Below, in pieces: positions 30,282 through 39,334 of a DNA stretch of 64,000 nucleotides. Each line of letters opens with the position of its first letter. Within the stretch, counting starts at the first letter, position 1. Where the stretch lies: NCBI GenBank assembly GCA_024970065.1, contig CP103908.1, positions 1,116,001 to 1,180,000 on the forward strand, read 5' to 3'. Below the pieces are notes generated by a model. The model was given only the letters and a program-made list of their open reading frames with translations. It did no database searches and was not told where the DNA came from. The position numbers and the translations under genes are program-made. This DNA is from Pediococcus acidilactici (GTDB taxonomy: Bacteria; Bacillota; Bacilli; Lactobacillales; Lactobacillaceae).

Positions 30282-31487
30282 TTAATTCCTCCCGTAGTGG
30301 ATTTTCTTAATAATTTGTTGCGCTGCATCGCCTTGCTCCCACTGCACAAAACGCTGGGCGAATCGGTCAAACTGCTGCCAATCCAAAATAGCAAAGTCAT
30401 TTTGCGCTAACTTGCGAACTTCTTGTAATAACTCGGGCGCCGTGGTCGCTATCGGTCCGGGCAATTCATGGTAATAATCGAAATAAAAACCCCGAAGGTC
30501 ATCCCGGTAGTAATCCAGATCGTAGGCGAAAAATAGCATCGGACGCCGTAAATTAGCAAAGTCAAACATTACCGAGGAATAATCGGTAATCAGTAAATCG
30601 GTAATTAAATAGATTTCACTCATGTCACTAGTAGAATCTACGACAACTCGGTCCTCAAATCCTGAAACATCAATATGGTCCGTTACTAGGTAGTGGGGAC
30701 GCACTAGTAGAACTACGTCTTCTGGGAGAACTTGCAGCATTTCTCCTAAATCAAAATGCCAACGAAAGTGGTACTGTCCCACCTTAATAAAATCATCCTC
30801 CCGCCAAGTTGGTGCGTAAGTAACTACCCGACAATCCGGCCTACCAATAATTTTTTGCTTCAATTGGGCAATTGTAGAGGTATTATTTTGTTGAAATAGC
30901 ACGTCGTTACGCGGGTAACCGGTTTTTAAAAAATGGTGGTGAAAACTAAACGCCCGCTTGAAAATGTCTGCCGAGTACTGGTTGGCCGCCACCAAGTAGT
31001 CCCAACGATCCGATTCCCTAACAAACTCTTTTAGGTAACGTTCCCGACTGTTTCCAGGGAGTTTGACTTGGTCCATATCTAAAGCGAGGTGCTTTAACGG
31101 CGTCCCGTGCCAGGTCTGCACGTAAGTGGTTTGCCGATTCTTTTTCCACCAGGTCGGCATTCGCGAATTAAAAATCCAATATTCTGCAGTGGCCGAAGCC
31201 CAAAGCCACGCAAACGACCAACGTTTAACGACGTGAGCTTCCGGAAACCGGGTGACCATTTCTTGGTAAAACTCGCCCTTAACTCCCCAAATTAATCCAG
31301 GCCGTCGATTTGGATATTCCTGAAGCAATTCATCGTAAATGGCCTTCGGGTTATCCGTTAACCCCTTACCATTAAAACTTTCAAATAATACCCTTCCTCG
31401 ATGCACTGGCAACTGAATCAAACAGTCGTTAACCAGAATTAGCCCGTATCGAATTATAATTTTAAGTACTTGTTTCAACTTACGCAT
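30282..31487 (-). CDS. CDP-glycerol glycerophosphotransferase family protein
   Basis: A 401-residue TagB/TagF-type glycosyltransferase-like enzyme that transfers glycerol (or ribitol) phosphate from CDP-glycerol in wall teichoic acid synthesis. Family motifs are [35 protein letters not shown], and [14 protein letters not shown] basic N-terminal amphipathic/hydrophobic segment (about residues 1-25) suggests membrane association. It overlaps the preceding paralogue by eight bases. Priming (TagB) versus polymerising (TagF) role cannot be decided, but it is shorter than polymerases that carry an N-terminal extension. Confidence 0.88.
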   Translation of the reverse strand: MRKLKQVLKIIIRYGLILVNDCLIQLPVHRGRVLFESFNGKGLTDNPKAIYDELLQEYPNRRPGLIWGVKGEFYQEMVTRFPEAHVVKRWSFAWLWASATAEYWIFNSRMPTWWKKNRQTTYVQTWHGTPLKHLALDMDQVKLPGNSRERYLKEFVRESDRWDYLVAANQYSADIFKRAFSFHHHFLKTGYPRNDVLFQQNNTSTIAQLKQKIIGRPDCRVVTYAPTWREDDFIKVGQYHFRWHFDLGEMLQVLPEDVVLLVRPHYLVTDHIDVSGFEDRVVVDSTSDMSEIYLITDLLITDYSSVMFDFANLRRPMLFFAYDLDYYRDDLRGFYFDYYHELPGPIATTAPELLQEVRKLAQNDFAILDWQQFDRFAQRFVQWEQGDAAQQIIKKIHYGRN

Positions 31488-32637
31488 TCGTCAAAATCCC
31501 TTCAATTTGCTGAATCAATCGGGTACCGGCATGTCCATCATTCAACTCGTTCCACTGTTGGTTTATTTTTCGCAGGCTATTTTTACTAGAATGGTGGTTC
31601 TGAAGCGCCGCGTTCAATTCCGCCACGTCCCCAATTAATTCGTTGAAAAACATTTGTTTAAAACTTGCTTGGATGCCCACCGTTTGCTCGAATTGCGCAA
31701 GATCATACGTAAAAAAAATCACCGCATTGGCATTGTCCAGTAAACTAAAGTCAAACGCAATTGAAGAATAATCAGTAATTACCGTATCCGCAACGCATAG
31801 CAACTCTTGAGTGGTAACGCGACGGTCAACCGTAACAACCCGAGCTGGTGAATTTGCCACTAGTTGTTGTTCTAACTCACTTAAATGAGGATGCAACCGG
31901 ACCACTAAGACGGCATCTTCGGGAACTTCTAATTGCGACCAGTTCGCAGGTAATTTAAACGTGACGTCCTTGCGGTACGTTGGGGCGTATAGAAGTACCC
32001 GTTGTTTTTTAAACCGTGGGTGGTATTGAAAGACTTTGGTGCGCGCCTTTTTTATCCAATCCTCGTCAAAGTACTGGTCGGAACGTGGATAGCCAATCTC
32101 GGCAAGCTTGGCCGGCCCCACCTTCCAACTTCGCTGAAACACTTCCGCCATTTTAGCGGAACCCACCACAATTTCGTCAAAGCTATCGTAAACTTGTTGA
32201 AACCGTTGCTGGTCAGCTGGTGAACGGTGATACGTGCTAGGATCTTCCCAACCAAACGCCTTAATCGCTCCATTAGCGTGCCAGATTTGAATAAAGTACT
32301 GTTCCTTTAATTTGGCAACCGCACTCAATTCGGGATAATAATTATCAAATAGGGCAACCCGGGCAGCCCGGATTCCCCTAACAAAACTAGTTATTTGGAA
32401 TTTTCGAAACTCAAGAGTGTGACAAACCACCCCAGCTTTTTTTAAACGTTGTACCTCTGTATTTACAGCCGGTTCGTAAACCAGCAGTACCGCATCCTTA
32501 CCAAAGTGAGCGGTTAGCTGCTTAATAAACTTGGTGTTGCCCGTAAAACTCATAAAGTAGGCAATTTTAAATCGCGCTGGCCGTCGTTGGAACAACCAAT
32601 CTACCAGCCGCACTAGTAGTAAATAAAACTTCTTCAA
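31480..32637 (-). CDS. CDP-glycerol glycerophosphotransferase family protein (second copy)
   Basis: A 385-residue paralogue of the next gene, with IQIWHANGAIKAFGWED, GYPRSDQYF, LLYAPTYRKDVTF and VITDYSSIAFDF. The WHANG form in place of WHGTP resembles TagB-like primases, so this pair may provide a primase and a second transferase; this is inference. It begins 12 bases after the YitT-type gene. Confidence 0.85.
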   Translation of the reverse strand: MKKFYLLLVRLVDWLFQRRPARFKIAYFMSFTGNTKFIKQLTAHFGKDAVLLVYEPAVNTEVQRLKKAGVVCHTLEFRKFQITSFVRGIRAARVALFDNYYPELSAVAKLKEQYFIQIWHANGAIKAFGWEDPSTYHRSPADQQRFQQVYDSFDEIVVGSAKMAEVFQRSWKVGPAKLAEIGYPRSDQYFDEDWIKKARTKVFQYHPRFKKQRVLLYAPTYRKDVTFKLPANWSQLEVPEDAVLVVRLHPHLSELEQQLVANSPARVVTVDRRVTTQELLCVADTVITDYSSIAFDFSLLDNANAVIFFTYDLAQFEQTVGIQASFKQMFFNELIGDVAELNAALQNHHSSKNSLRKINQQWNELNDGHAGTRLIQQIEGILTNA

Positions 32638-32649
32638 GAAAATAACCCC

Positions 32650-33528
32650 TTATAAGGTCGGCTCGTAAAAGTGACCCAGAATTTTAATCGTATCCGTGAT
32701 ACTTACGAAAGCGTGGGGATCGGAAACCTCCATCGCCGCTTCTAGCTCCGGCATTTCATACCGCGAAACAATCGTAAAGAGAACCGTCTTTTCCTTATGG
32801 TTATAGGCACCTTCCGCCCCGTGGACAATGGTAATCCCCCGTCGCATATTATTTTGGATACTATCAATTACGCTCTTAGGCCGATCCGTAATAATCATCA
32901 CCTGCATTTTTTGTTGCCGCGTATAGGTCATGTCCATCACCTTTGCATTAACAATTAAGCCGATTGCGGAATAAAACGCGTAAGGCCAACCGTATAAGAA
33001 ACCCGCGGCCGTCACAATCAAAATATTAAAGGCAATGTTGATATTTCCGATGCTGTGGCCCGTTTTTCGAAGAATCGTGATCCCTAAAATATCTAATCCT
33101 CCGGTTGAAATTCCACTTTTAAGTGCCAACCCCGTGCCGTATCCGTTGACCGCTCCACCAAAGAGGGCACAAATAATTGGGTCGGTAGTCAACGTGACCG
33201 GATGGATCCATTTAATCATGATACTGGCTAACCCAACCGAGATAATGGTAAATATAGTAAAACGCGGACTAATCGCCTTCCAAGCTAACACAAATAGCGG
33301 GACGTTTAAGGCGAAAAGCAAAATGGCGACCGAAACATCCATCGAAAAAAATCGTTTCAAAACTGTTGCCGCTACCTGTGCCGCTCCCGTAACTCCAGAA
33401 GCGTAAATGTGCCCCGGTGTCCAAAATAAATTCATCGCGATCGAAACTAACACTGCGTAAATAAACGCTGTAGAAATTCGTGCAACGTATTGATGCCGTT
33501 TAACAATTTTATTTATCTGATGACCCAT
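32650..33528 (-). CDS. YitT-family membrane protein (DUF161/DUF2179)
   Basis: A 292-residue protein with five or six N-terminal membrane segments (about residues 15-195), including LKSGISTGGLDILG, and a soluble C-terminal DUF2179 domain (about 205-285) with TIVHGAEGAYNHKEKTVLFTI. Members are widespread in Firmicutes; substrate and role are not known. It is first in the run leading to the two teichoic acid genes and nfo. Confidence 0.88.
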   Translation of the reverse strand: MGHQINKIVKRHQYVARISTAFIYAVLVSIAMNLFWTPGHIYASGVTGAAQVAATVLKRFFSMDVSVAILLFALNVPLFVLAWKAISPRFTIFTIISVGLASIMIKWIHPVTLTTDPIICALFGGAVNGYGTGLALKSGISTGGLDILGITILRKTGHSIGNINIAFNILIVTAAGFLYGWPYAFYSAIGLIVNAKVMDMTYTRQQKMQVMIITDRPKSVIDSIQNNMRRGITIVHGAEGAYNHKEKTVLFTIVSRYEMPELEAAMEVSDPHAFVSITDTIKILGHFYEPTL

Positions 33529-33696
33529 TTCCCTATATCAATCACTTTCATATTTTATTTAAATTCAACATTTAATATAACATTTTACTACGGCTAAAAT
33601 GAAGGTTTTAAAGTGGTTATTGGATATTTTTAAAATATCTTCCCGTTTAGACTTTAAATGCTAATCCAATAATGATTTTAACCTCGTTTATAAACA
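33529..33696 (-). other. Intergenic leader region upstream of the YitT gene
   Basis: This stretch contains inverted repeats on either side of a GATATTTT/AAAATATC pair: TTATTGGAT at 33614-33622 and ATCCAATAA at 33664-33672, giving a possible 60-base stem-loop on the minus strand. A TATATT hexamer about 50 bases before the YitT start could be a -10 box without a clear -35. Confidence 0.4.
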
Positions 33697-33806
33697 AAAA
33701 AGGCCGTTAGACCCCTTTGAAGTTATGAAAACATCCTGTAGGCTAACCCAACGTACTATCCTAGCCAGGAATTTTCATTACATCAAAAGCCTTAACGACC
33801 TTTTTA
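33697..33806 (-). terminator. Long imperfect hairpin/terminator after aspS
   Basis: Two arms of about 45 bases are imperfectly complementary across the whole element: AAAAAGGtCGTTA pairs with TaACGgCCTTTTT at the ends, then TTTTGA/TTCAAA, ATGAAAA/TTTTCAT and CCTG/CAGG towards a loop of about 15 bases. On the minus strand it starts immediately after the aspS stop and ends in CCTTTTTTG. It is far larger than the other terminators in the window. Confidence 0.75.
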
Positions 33807-33807
33807 A

Positions 33808-35589
33808 TTATTTTTCGGGTTTACGCACGTCAACGTCCAAAGATAGTTCTGCCAACTGTTCTTCCGATACCGGAGTTGGTGCTTCCGTCATTGGCTCTGA
33901 AGCCTTAGAATTCTTTGGAAAGGCGATTACGTCTCGAATATTATCCCGTTTAGCTAGCAAACGAGCAAAGCGGTCCAACCCGATTGCAAGTCCGCCATGT
34001 GGTGGGAAACCGTAGTCCAACGCCGTAAGCAAGTAACCAAACTGGTCGTTGGCTTTTTCTAACGTAAATCCAAGGGCCTTTAGCATCTTTTCTTGAACTT
34101 CACGGGTGTTGATCCGGATGGAGCCACCCCCAAGTTCCAAACCATTTAAGATGATGTCATAGCTTTGTGCGTGTGCTTTATGAGGATCTTCACCCTCGTC
34201 TAGATAATGCAAGTCCTCTTCGTTAGGCATGGTAAACGGATGGTGTGCCGCAACCCAGCGTTCGTCACCTTCATCGTATTCAAAGAGCGGCCAATCTACG
34301 ACCCATAGGAATGCAAATTGGTCTTCGTCGATGAGGTCGAAGCGTTTAGCAAGTTCTACCCGTAAGTAACCTAACGTATCCGCAACCACTTTCTTGCGAT
34401 CCGCGGCAAATAATAGCAAGTCGCCTACCTTAGCACCCGTCTTAGCCATAATTTGCTTTTCAGTAGCTTCATCGAAGAACTTCGCCACTGGTCCGCTAAA
34501 GCCTTGGTCCGTAATCTTCAACCAAGCCAAGCCCTTCGCGCCGAAACGTTCTACGTATTTAGCAAGTTTATCAATTTCCTTCCGAGAAAGTTTAGCAGCC
34601 CCATCAGGGACGGCAATTGCTTTTACTACCCCGCCGTTTGCAACTGCTCCACTAAACACCTTAAACTCAGAATCAGCAACAATTTCACTGATATCCTTTA
34701 GTTCCATTCCAAAGCGTACGTCGGGTTGATCAGTACCAAAACGGTCCATCGATTCTTGCCAGGAAATCCGATCAAATGGTAGTTTAACGTCGATATCTAA
34801 AGTATCCTTCATTACCCGGGCAATTAGTCCTTCGGTAATGTCCTGAATTTCTTCAGCAGTCAAAAAACTAGTTTCTAAGTCAATTTGAGTAAATTCAGGT
34901 TGGCGATCCCCACGTAAATCTTCGTCACGGAAGCAGCGTGCCAATTGGTAGTAACGGTCAATTCCCGCTCCCATCAGTAATTGTTTGAAAAGTTGTGGCG
35001 ATTGTGGCAAAGCATAAAAGTGACCTGGATAAACCCGGGAAGGTACTAGGTAATCCCGTGCCCCTTCCGGAGTCGACTTAGTTAGATCTGGTGTTTCAAT
35101 ATCTAAGAAGCCTTGTTCATCTAGGTAGCTGTGTACCGCCTGAGTGATTCGATTCCGAATTTTGAGACCTTTCAGCATTTCTGGACGACGTAAATCTAGG
35201 TAACGGTACTTCATCTTCAATTCGTCAGATGCGTTCACCCCGTCTTCAATATCGAACGGGGGAGTTTTAGCCTTGTTTAAAATCTTAGCTTCGTGAACTT
35301 CGACTTCAATTTCACCCGTCTTCATCTTTGGGTTAACGTCCTTGGGCTTACGTTGTTTAACCACCCCGGTAATTTCAATTACGTATTCACTACGTAATTG
35401 GTCCGCAACGGCAAGGGCATCCGCTGAAAATTCATTACTAAAAACTAATTGAACGATCCCTTCCCGGTCCCGTAAATCAATAAAAATCAATTGTCCTAAA
35501 TTACGTCTCTTTTGTACCCAGCCTTTGAGGGTAACGGTTTGATCAAGATATTGTTGATCAACTAATCCCGCATACGTTGTTCTCTTCAT
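33808..35589 (-). CDS. aspS: Aspartyl-tRNA synthetase
   Basis: A 593-residue class IIb synthetase charging tRNA-Asp. It has the N-terminal anticodon OB fold ([20 protein letters not shown]), motif 2 ([21 protein letters not shown]), the bacterial GAD insertion (about residues 290-420), and motif 3 [13 protein letters not shown]. It follows hisS by 15 bases, both under the upstream T-box. Confidence 0.97.
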   Translation of the reverse strand: MKRTTYAGLVDQQYLDQTVTLKGWVQKRRNLGQLIFIDLRDREGIVQLVFSNEFSADALAVADQLRSEYVIEITGVVKQRKPKDVNPKMKTGEIEVEVHEAKILNKAKTPPFDIEDGVNASDELKMKYRYLDLRRPEMLKGLKIRNRITQAVHSYLDEQGFLDIETPDLTKSTPEGARDYLVPSRVYPGHFYALPQSPQLFKQLLMGAGIDRYYQLARCFRDEDLRGDRQPEFTQIDLETSFLTAEEIQDITEGLIARVMKDTLDIDVKLPFDRISWQESMDRFGTDQPDVRFGMELKDISEIVADSEFKVFSGAVANGGVVKAIAVPDGAAKLSRKEIDKLAKYVERFGAKGLAWLKITDQGFSGPVAKFFDEATEKQIMAKTGAKVGDLLLFAADRKKVVADTLGYLRVELAKRFDLIDEDQFAFLWVVDWPLFEYDEGDERWVAAHHPFTMPNEEDLHYLDEGEDPHKAHAQSYDIILNGLELGGGSIRINTREVQEKMLKALGFTLEKANDQFGYLLTALDYGFPPHGGLAIGLDRFARLLAKRDNIRDVIAFPKNSKASEPMTEAPTPVSEEQLAELSLDVDVRKPEK

Positions 35590-35604
35590 CTTTTTCTCCT
35601 CGCC

Positions 35605-36879
35605 TTACTTTAAATCATTTTTTAAATCTTTTAATTCATCAAGTGATAAGGTCTTTTCCGTCCCCGTCGCCATTTCCTTTAGCTTGAAGACGTGCGCTTG
35701 CATTTCAGCTTCACCCACCGTAATTACATAACGAGCGTTAAGCTTGTCTGCTGACTTAAACTGCGCCTTTGGCTTCCGTTCCAAATAATCTTGTTCGGTA
35801 ACGAAATCCATTTTACGCAATTCGTGAACAATCTTAAGGGTTTCGGTTTGGACAGCTTCGCCAATGCCCACCACGTAGAAATCTAGGCGACTAGCTTGTA
35901 ATGCTGCTTGAGTTTGTTCATTTAACAGCAATAAAAGCCGTTCCACACCTAAACCAAAGCCAACTCCAGAAACTTCCGGGCCGCCTAATTCCTTAACTAA
36001 CCCGTTATAACGACCTCCCGCACAAACGGTAACGTCACCCTTTCCAAGGGCAGAATCAGCCACCATAATTTCAAAAATGGTGTGATTATAGTAATCCAAC
36101 CCCCGCACCATTGATGAATCAATCACGTACGGAATTTCCAGGGCATCAAGTTGTTCCTTTACTTGAGTAAAATGCTTCTGTGCGTCTTCAGTTAGATAGT
36201 CTAAAATGCTTGGAGCATCCTTAACGATTGCTTGATCAGTCGCGTCCTTACTGTCTAGAACCCGCAACGGATTTTTATGTAACCGTTCCTTAGAATCATC
36301 ACTGAGTTCTTCGTAGTGCGGCTCTAAGTAATCGATTAAAGCTTGCCGGTATTGTTGCCGACTGGCTTGGTCACCGAGGGTGTTAATTACCAGCTTTAAG
36401 CCCGCGACTTTTAATTGACTAAGGAAGTCCATTGCCATGGTAATGGTGTCTACGTCGATTTTAGGACTGTCACTACCGAAGGCTTCGACCCCAATTTGGT
36501 GGAATTCGCGTAACCGTCCGGATTGGGGACGTTCATAACGGAACATTGGCCCCATGTAGTAAACCTTAACTGGTTTTTGGTGTTCAGGACCGTACAACTT
36601 ATTTTCCACGAAAGCCCGGACTACCCCAGCAGTACCTTCGGGGCGCAAGGCAATGTGCCGACCACCCTTGTCGTCAAAATCGTACATTTCTTTTGTAACG
36701 ATATCCGAAGTATCCCCCGCACTACGCGAAAAGACTTCGAATTTTTCAAACATCGGTGTCCGAATTTCTTCATAATTATAAAGCGCAAAGGTTTCCCGCG
36801 CTTTTTGTTCAACAAATTGCCATTCTTTGGAGTATGGCGGGAGAATATCCGCCGTCCCCTTAGGCTTTTGATACTTCAT
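35605..36879 (-). CDS. hisS: Histidyl-tRNA synthetase
   Basis: A 424-residue class II synthetase charging tRNA-His. Visible motifs are motif 1, motif 2 ([21 protein letters not shown]), the histidine-binding RGLDYY and motif 3 ([12 protein letters not shown]). ATG at 36879 ([11 protein letters not shown]) is chosen because GAGG lies eight bases upstream; an in-frame GTG at 36888 is part of that site. Controlled by the T-box at 36998-37195. Confidence 0.96.
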   Translation of the reverse strand: MKYQKPKGTADILPPYSKEWQFVEQKARETFALYNYEEIRTPMFEKFEVFSRSAGDTSDIVTKEMYDFDDKGGRHIALRPEGTAGVVRAFVENKLYGPEHQKPVKVYYMGPMFRYERPQSGRLREFHQIGVEAFGSDSPKIDVDTITMAMDFLSQLKVAGLKLVINTLGDQASRQQYRQALIDYLEPHYEELSDDSKERLHKNPLRVLDSKDATDQAIVKDAPSILDYLTEDAQKHFTQVKEQLDALEIPYVIDSSMVRGLDYYNHTIFEIMVADSALGKGDVTVCAGGRYNGLVKELGGPEVSGVGFGLGVERLLLLLNEQTQAALQASRLDFYVVGIGEAVQTETLKIVHELRKMDFVTEQDYLERKPKAQFKSADKLNARYVITVGEAEMQAHVFKLKEMATGTEKTLSLDELKDLKNDLK

Positions 36880-36997
36880 ATAAATCACCTCAACTAGTTT
36901 TTAAGTCAGTAAATAAGGAACATAGGCAAAAATTTAAACGCCGTCAAGGGCGTTTAGTGGTAAAAACGCGATCACCTTCTAGCCGCTTCTCTAGAAA

Positions 36998-37195
36998 AAT
37001 AAAAAACGCCCTTGTATAAACAAGGGCGTTAAACGCGGTACCACCTTAGATTGTACTCTATAGCATCATAACGGCTGCCAACCCATCTCCAAGGTGTCTT
37101 CAATACGATCCATGTACTCTTTCCCATCCGCCGAGCTCTCTACAACATGTAATCAATATTTAATAGTCCTTTTCACCGATTTATATTAACTTTAT
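36998..37195 (-). promoter_or_regulatory. T-box riboswitch of hisS-aspS with overlapping Asp/His specifier
   Basis: The T-box AAGGTGGTACCGCG is at 37034-37047 (minus). A terminator with ten-base arms AACGCCCTTG/CAAGGGCGTT and six T residues lies at 37001-37030. On the 3' side of Stem I the sequence GAAGACACC (GACAC at 37094-37098) occupies the specifier position and reads as GAC (Asp) and CAC (His) in overlapping registers, matching the two synthetases encoded downstream. Confidence 0.9.
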
Positions 37196-37200
37196 TATTA

Positions 37201-37229
37201 AAAGTACTAAAAAAACGCTGGTTAGTCAA
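37201..37229 (-). promoter_or_regulatory. Promoter of the hisS-aspS T-box transcript
   Basis: TTGACT (37224-37229) is followed after 17 bases by TACTTT (37201-37206); the -10 box is weak but the placement before the leader fits. Confidence 0.6.
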
Positions 37230-37310
37230 GCCAGATTCTTTCATAAACCTCCGTCATATCTTTGATATAATGGATGAAGTGAATCAATAAAATGTTTAAG
37301 TGAGCGGAAT

Positions 37311-38180
37311 ATGAACAAAGAGATTATTTTTAACTTCATTAAACGAAACACCTTACAAATTATTATATCGGTCGGCTTCCTCATTGCCGCAATTTTAGTA
37401 ATCGTTCCCCTATTTAGTACTGAAAGTGTCTACGTGGGACTTGATCAAGTTGCCATTCGTAGTTCACCCACTCGTACAGCTAAACAAGTGGGCACTTTGG
37501 ACCAGTACCAGAAGGTGACCGTGGTTAGCAAAAATAACGATTGGTACCGGGTGCGCTTTGACGATACGAAAACCGGTTGGATTCCTACTTGGATCACTAA
37601 TCGCACCTTTAAAAAGGGACAAAAGGAAACTCCGTTGGCCGAATCTAAAATCGTTCTCGACCCTGGGCATGGTGGTGTCGATTCGGGTGCCTTAGCCATT
37701 AACCAAAAGCATCAAGAGAAAAAATATACGTTGCGGACCTCGCAAACCATCCAACAAACCCTTAAAAATGCTGGTGCAAAGGTTATTATGACTCGCGATG
37801 ATGATGCCTTCGTGGAATTAGCTAAGCGTCCTCAGATCGCTAACCAAGTTAAGGCGGACGCCTTTATCAGTATTCATTACGATTCAGCTGACGTAGATAA
37901 CTCGGGAACTGGAGATACCACCTACTATTATCATGACAATGGTTCAATCCAGTTAGCCGAAGCAATTAACCATCAGCTGATTAAGTCAGTTCCTTTATAT
38001 AACCGGGGCGTTAAATTTGCTAATTATCAAGTGCTACGTGATAACCGCCGCCCAGCAATTTTGATTGAGGGTGGATACATTAACACTAAAGACGATTTCA
38101 AGCTAATTTCAAGTGCCAGTTACCCACAAAAGGTCGCTACCGCCGTCCGCAAAGGACTAGAAAACTACTTGGCTAAGTAG
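37311..38180 (+). CDS. N-acetylmuramoyl-L-alanine amidase with SH3 domain
   Basis: A 289-residue cell-wall hydrolase that cleaves the lactyl-amide bond of peptidoglycan. An N-terminal signal anchor (about residues 14-36, LQIIISVGFLIAAILVIV) precedes a bacterial SH3 domain (about 45-103) and an Amidase_3 domain with the zinc ligands in LDPGHGGVDSGA, SIHYDSAD, and the catalytic Glu in ILIEGGY. It stands divergent from hisS. A TATAAT is at 37266-37271, about 40 bases upstream, without a good -35. Confidence 0.93.
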   Translation: MNKEIIFNFIKRNTLQIIISVGFLIAAILVIVPLFSTESVYVGLDQVAIRSSPTRTAKQVGTLDQYQKVTVVSKNNDWYRVRFDDTKTGWIPTWITNRTFKKGQKETPLAESKIVLDPGHGGVDSGALAINQKHQEKKYTLRTSQTIQQTLKNAGAKVIMTRDDDAFVELAKRPQIANQVKADAFISIHYDSADVDNSGTGDTTYYYHDNGSIQLAEAINHQLIKSVPLYNRGVKFANYQVLRDNRRPAILIEGGYINTKDDFKLISSASYPQKVATAVRKGLENYLAK

Positions 38181-38788
38181 TCCCTAATGGCAGCAAAACT
38201 AGTGCTCGTAAATTCTGGGGCACTAGTTACGTTTATCAGTTGGTCCGGATCAAATAAAATCCCCTTAATAGCAGCGTGATGTGCGGCATCGATATCTAAA
38301 TTTCGATCACCAATCATGTACGCTGCTTTTTGGTTAACCTGATGTTTGTTAATCAAGTAGTTTAAAGAAGCCGGATCTGGCTTCCGGGGAAAATCTTGGT
38401 CTCCGGTTACGAAATCAGTAAAGTACTCTTGCAACCCATACTTTTGAAGTAAATCAAGTGCGGCCTGGTTGCGATGGGTTAATAAAAAGTTCCGCCCCCC
38501 TTGCGTAGCGATTTGGGCTAACAATTCTTTGACGTTAGAAAACGGGCGACATTCACTTAGTCGGGGGGTTTCTATTTGACGAAAAGTCCGCTTAAATTCA
38601 CCAGCATCTAGCCGATTTGGTTCGGCAATCGCGTTGATTGCAAATCCTAAGGAATGTTGGCGCATTTGTTCATATACTTCCCGTTGGTTGACTGCTAAAC
38701 CGGCTTGTTGAGCGGCCTCCGCAAACGCCGCCACCATCACGGGATAGGTATCAAATAAAGTTCCGTCAAAATCATAAAAGACATCCAT
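38165..38788 (-). CDS. HAD-family phosphatase (phosphoglycolate phosphatase-like)
   Basis: A 207-residue haloacid dehalogenase-type hydrolase. Motif I DFDGTLFDTYP, motif II LLTHRNQ, and motif III/IV (KPDPASLNY...MIGDRNLDIDAA) are intact, with a helical cap at about residues 15-80. The substrate is unknown; a small phosphate ester or nucleotide is likely. The 3' end overlaps that of the convergent amidase gene by 16 bases. Confidence 0.88.
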   Translation of the reverse strand: MDVFYDFDGTLFDTYPVMVAAFAEAAQQAGLAVNQREVYEQMRQHSLGFAINAIAEPNRLDAGEFKRTFRQIETPRLSECRPFSNVKELLAQIATQGGRNFLLTHRNQAALDLLQKYGLQEYFTDFVTGDQDFPRKPDPASLNYLINKHQVNQKAAYMIGDRNLDIDAAHHAAIKGILFDPDQLINVTSAPEFTSTSFAAIRDYLAK

Positions 38789-38808
38789 TTTACTACTCCT
38801 TTATATTC

Positions 38809-38870
38809 AAAAAGAGGTTGCAAAAATCGGGTTTACTTGCCAAGCGCACCCCATTTTCACAGCCTCTTTT
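38809..38870 (-). terminator. Terminator of rel-dtd
   Basis: Arms AAAAGAGGcTG and CAaCCTCTTTT with five T residues on the minus strand, just after the dtd stop; the loop is long (about 40 bases). Confidence 0.65.
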
Positions 38871-38875
38871 GTTTT

Positions 38876-39325
38876 TTATTCCTTGTTTTGCGTATCTAAA
38901 ATAATGGTCACCGGGCCGTCGTTAACTAGTTCAACCTGCATGTCTGCACCAAATTCACCAGTTTGAACTGGAATTCCGGTTTGCGTAAGGCGTTGGTTAA
39001 ACTCGTCATAAAGCCGACTGGCAGTTTCGGGATTACCCGACTTGGTAAAGCTAGGTCGATTACCCTTTTTAGTAGAAGCAAATAGGGTGAATTGGGAAAC
39101 CGATAGAATCGCTCCCCCAACGTCAGTGATTGACCAGTCCATCTTACCTTCGTCGTTCTCAAAAATTCGTAAATTAGCAATTTTACGTACGGCATAATCC
39201 AAATCTGCCGTGGTATCTTGGTCATTGAAAGCGACCAGCAGCATCAAGCCTTGGTCAATTTTACCGACCGAGCGTTCTGCAATCGTGACTTGAGCCCGCT
39301 TTACTCTTTGAACTACTACTCTCAT
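38876..39325 (-). CDS. dtd: D-aminoacyl-tRNA deacylase
   Basis: A 149-residue Dtd enzyme that removes D-amino acids and glycine wrongly attached to tRNA. The catalytic motifs SVSQFTLFA and the C-terminal NDGPVTIIL are present. It follows rel by nine bases, the usual order in Firmicutes. Confidence 0.95.
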   Translation of the reverse strand: MRVVVQRVKRAQVTIAERSVGKIDQGLMLLVAFNDQDTTADLDYAVRKIANLRIFENDEGKMDWSITDVGGAILSVSQFTLFASTKKGNRPSFTKSGNPETASRLYDEFNQRLTQTGIPVQTGEFGADMQVELVNDGPVTIILDTQNKE

Positions 39326-39334
39326 TTTGCACTC

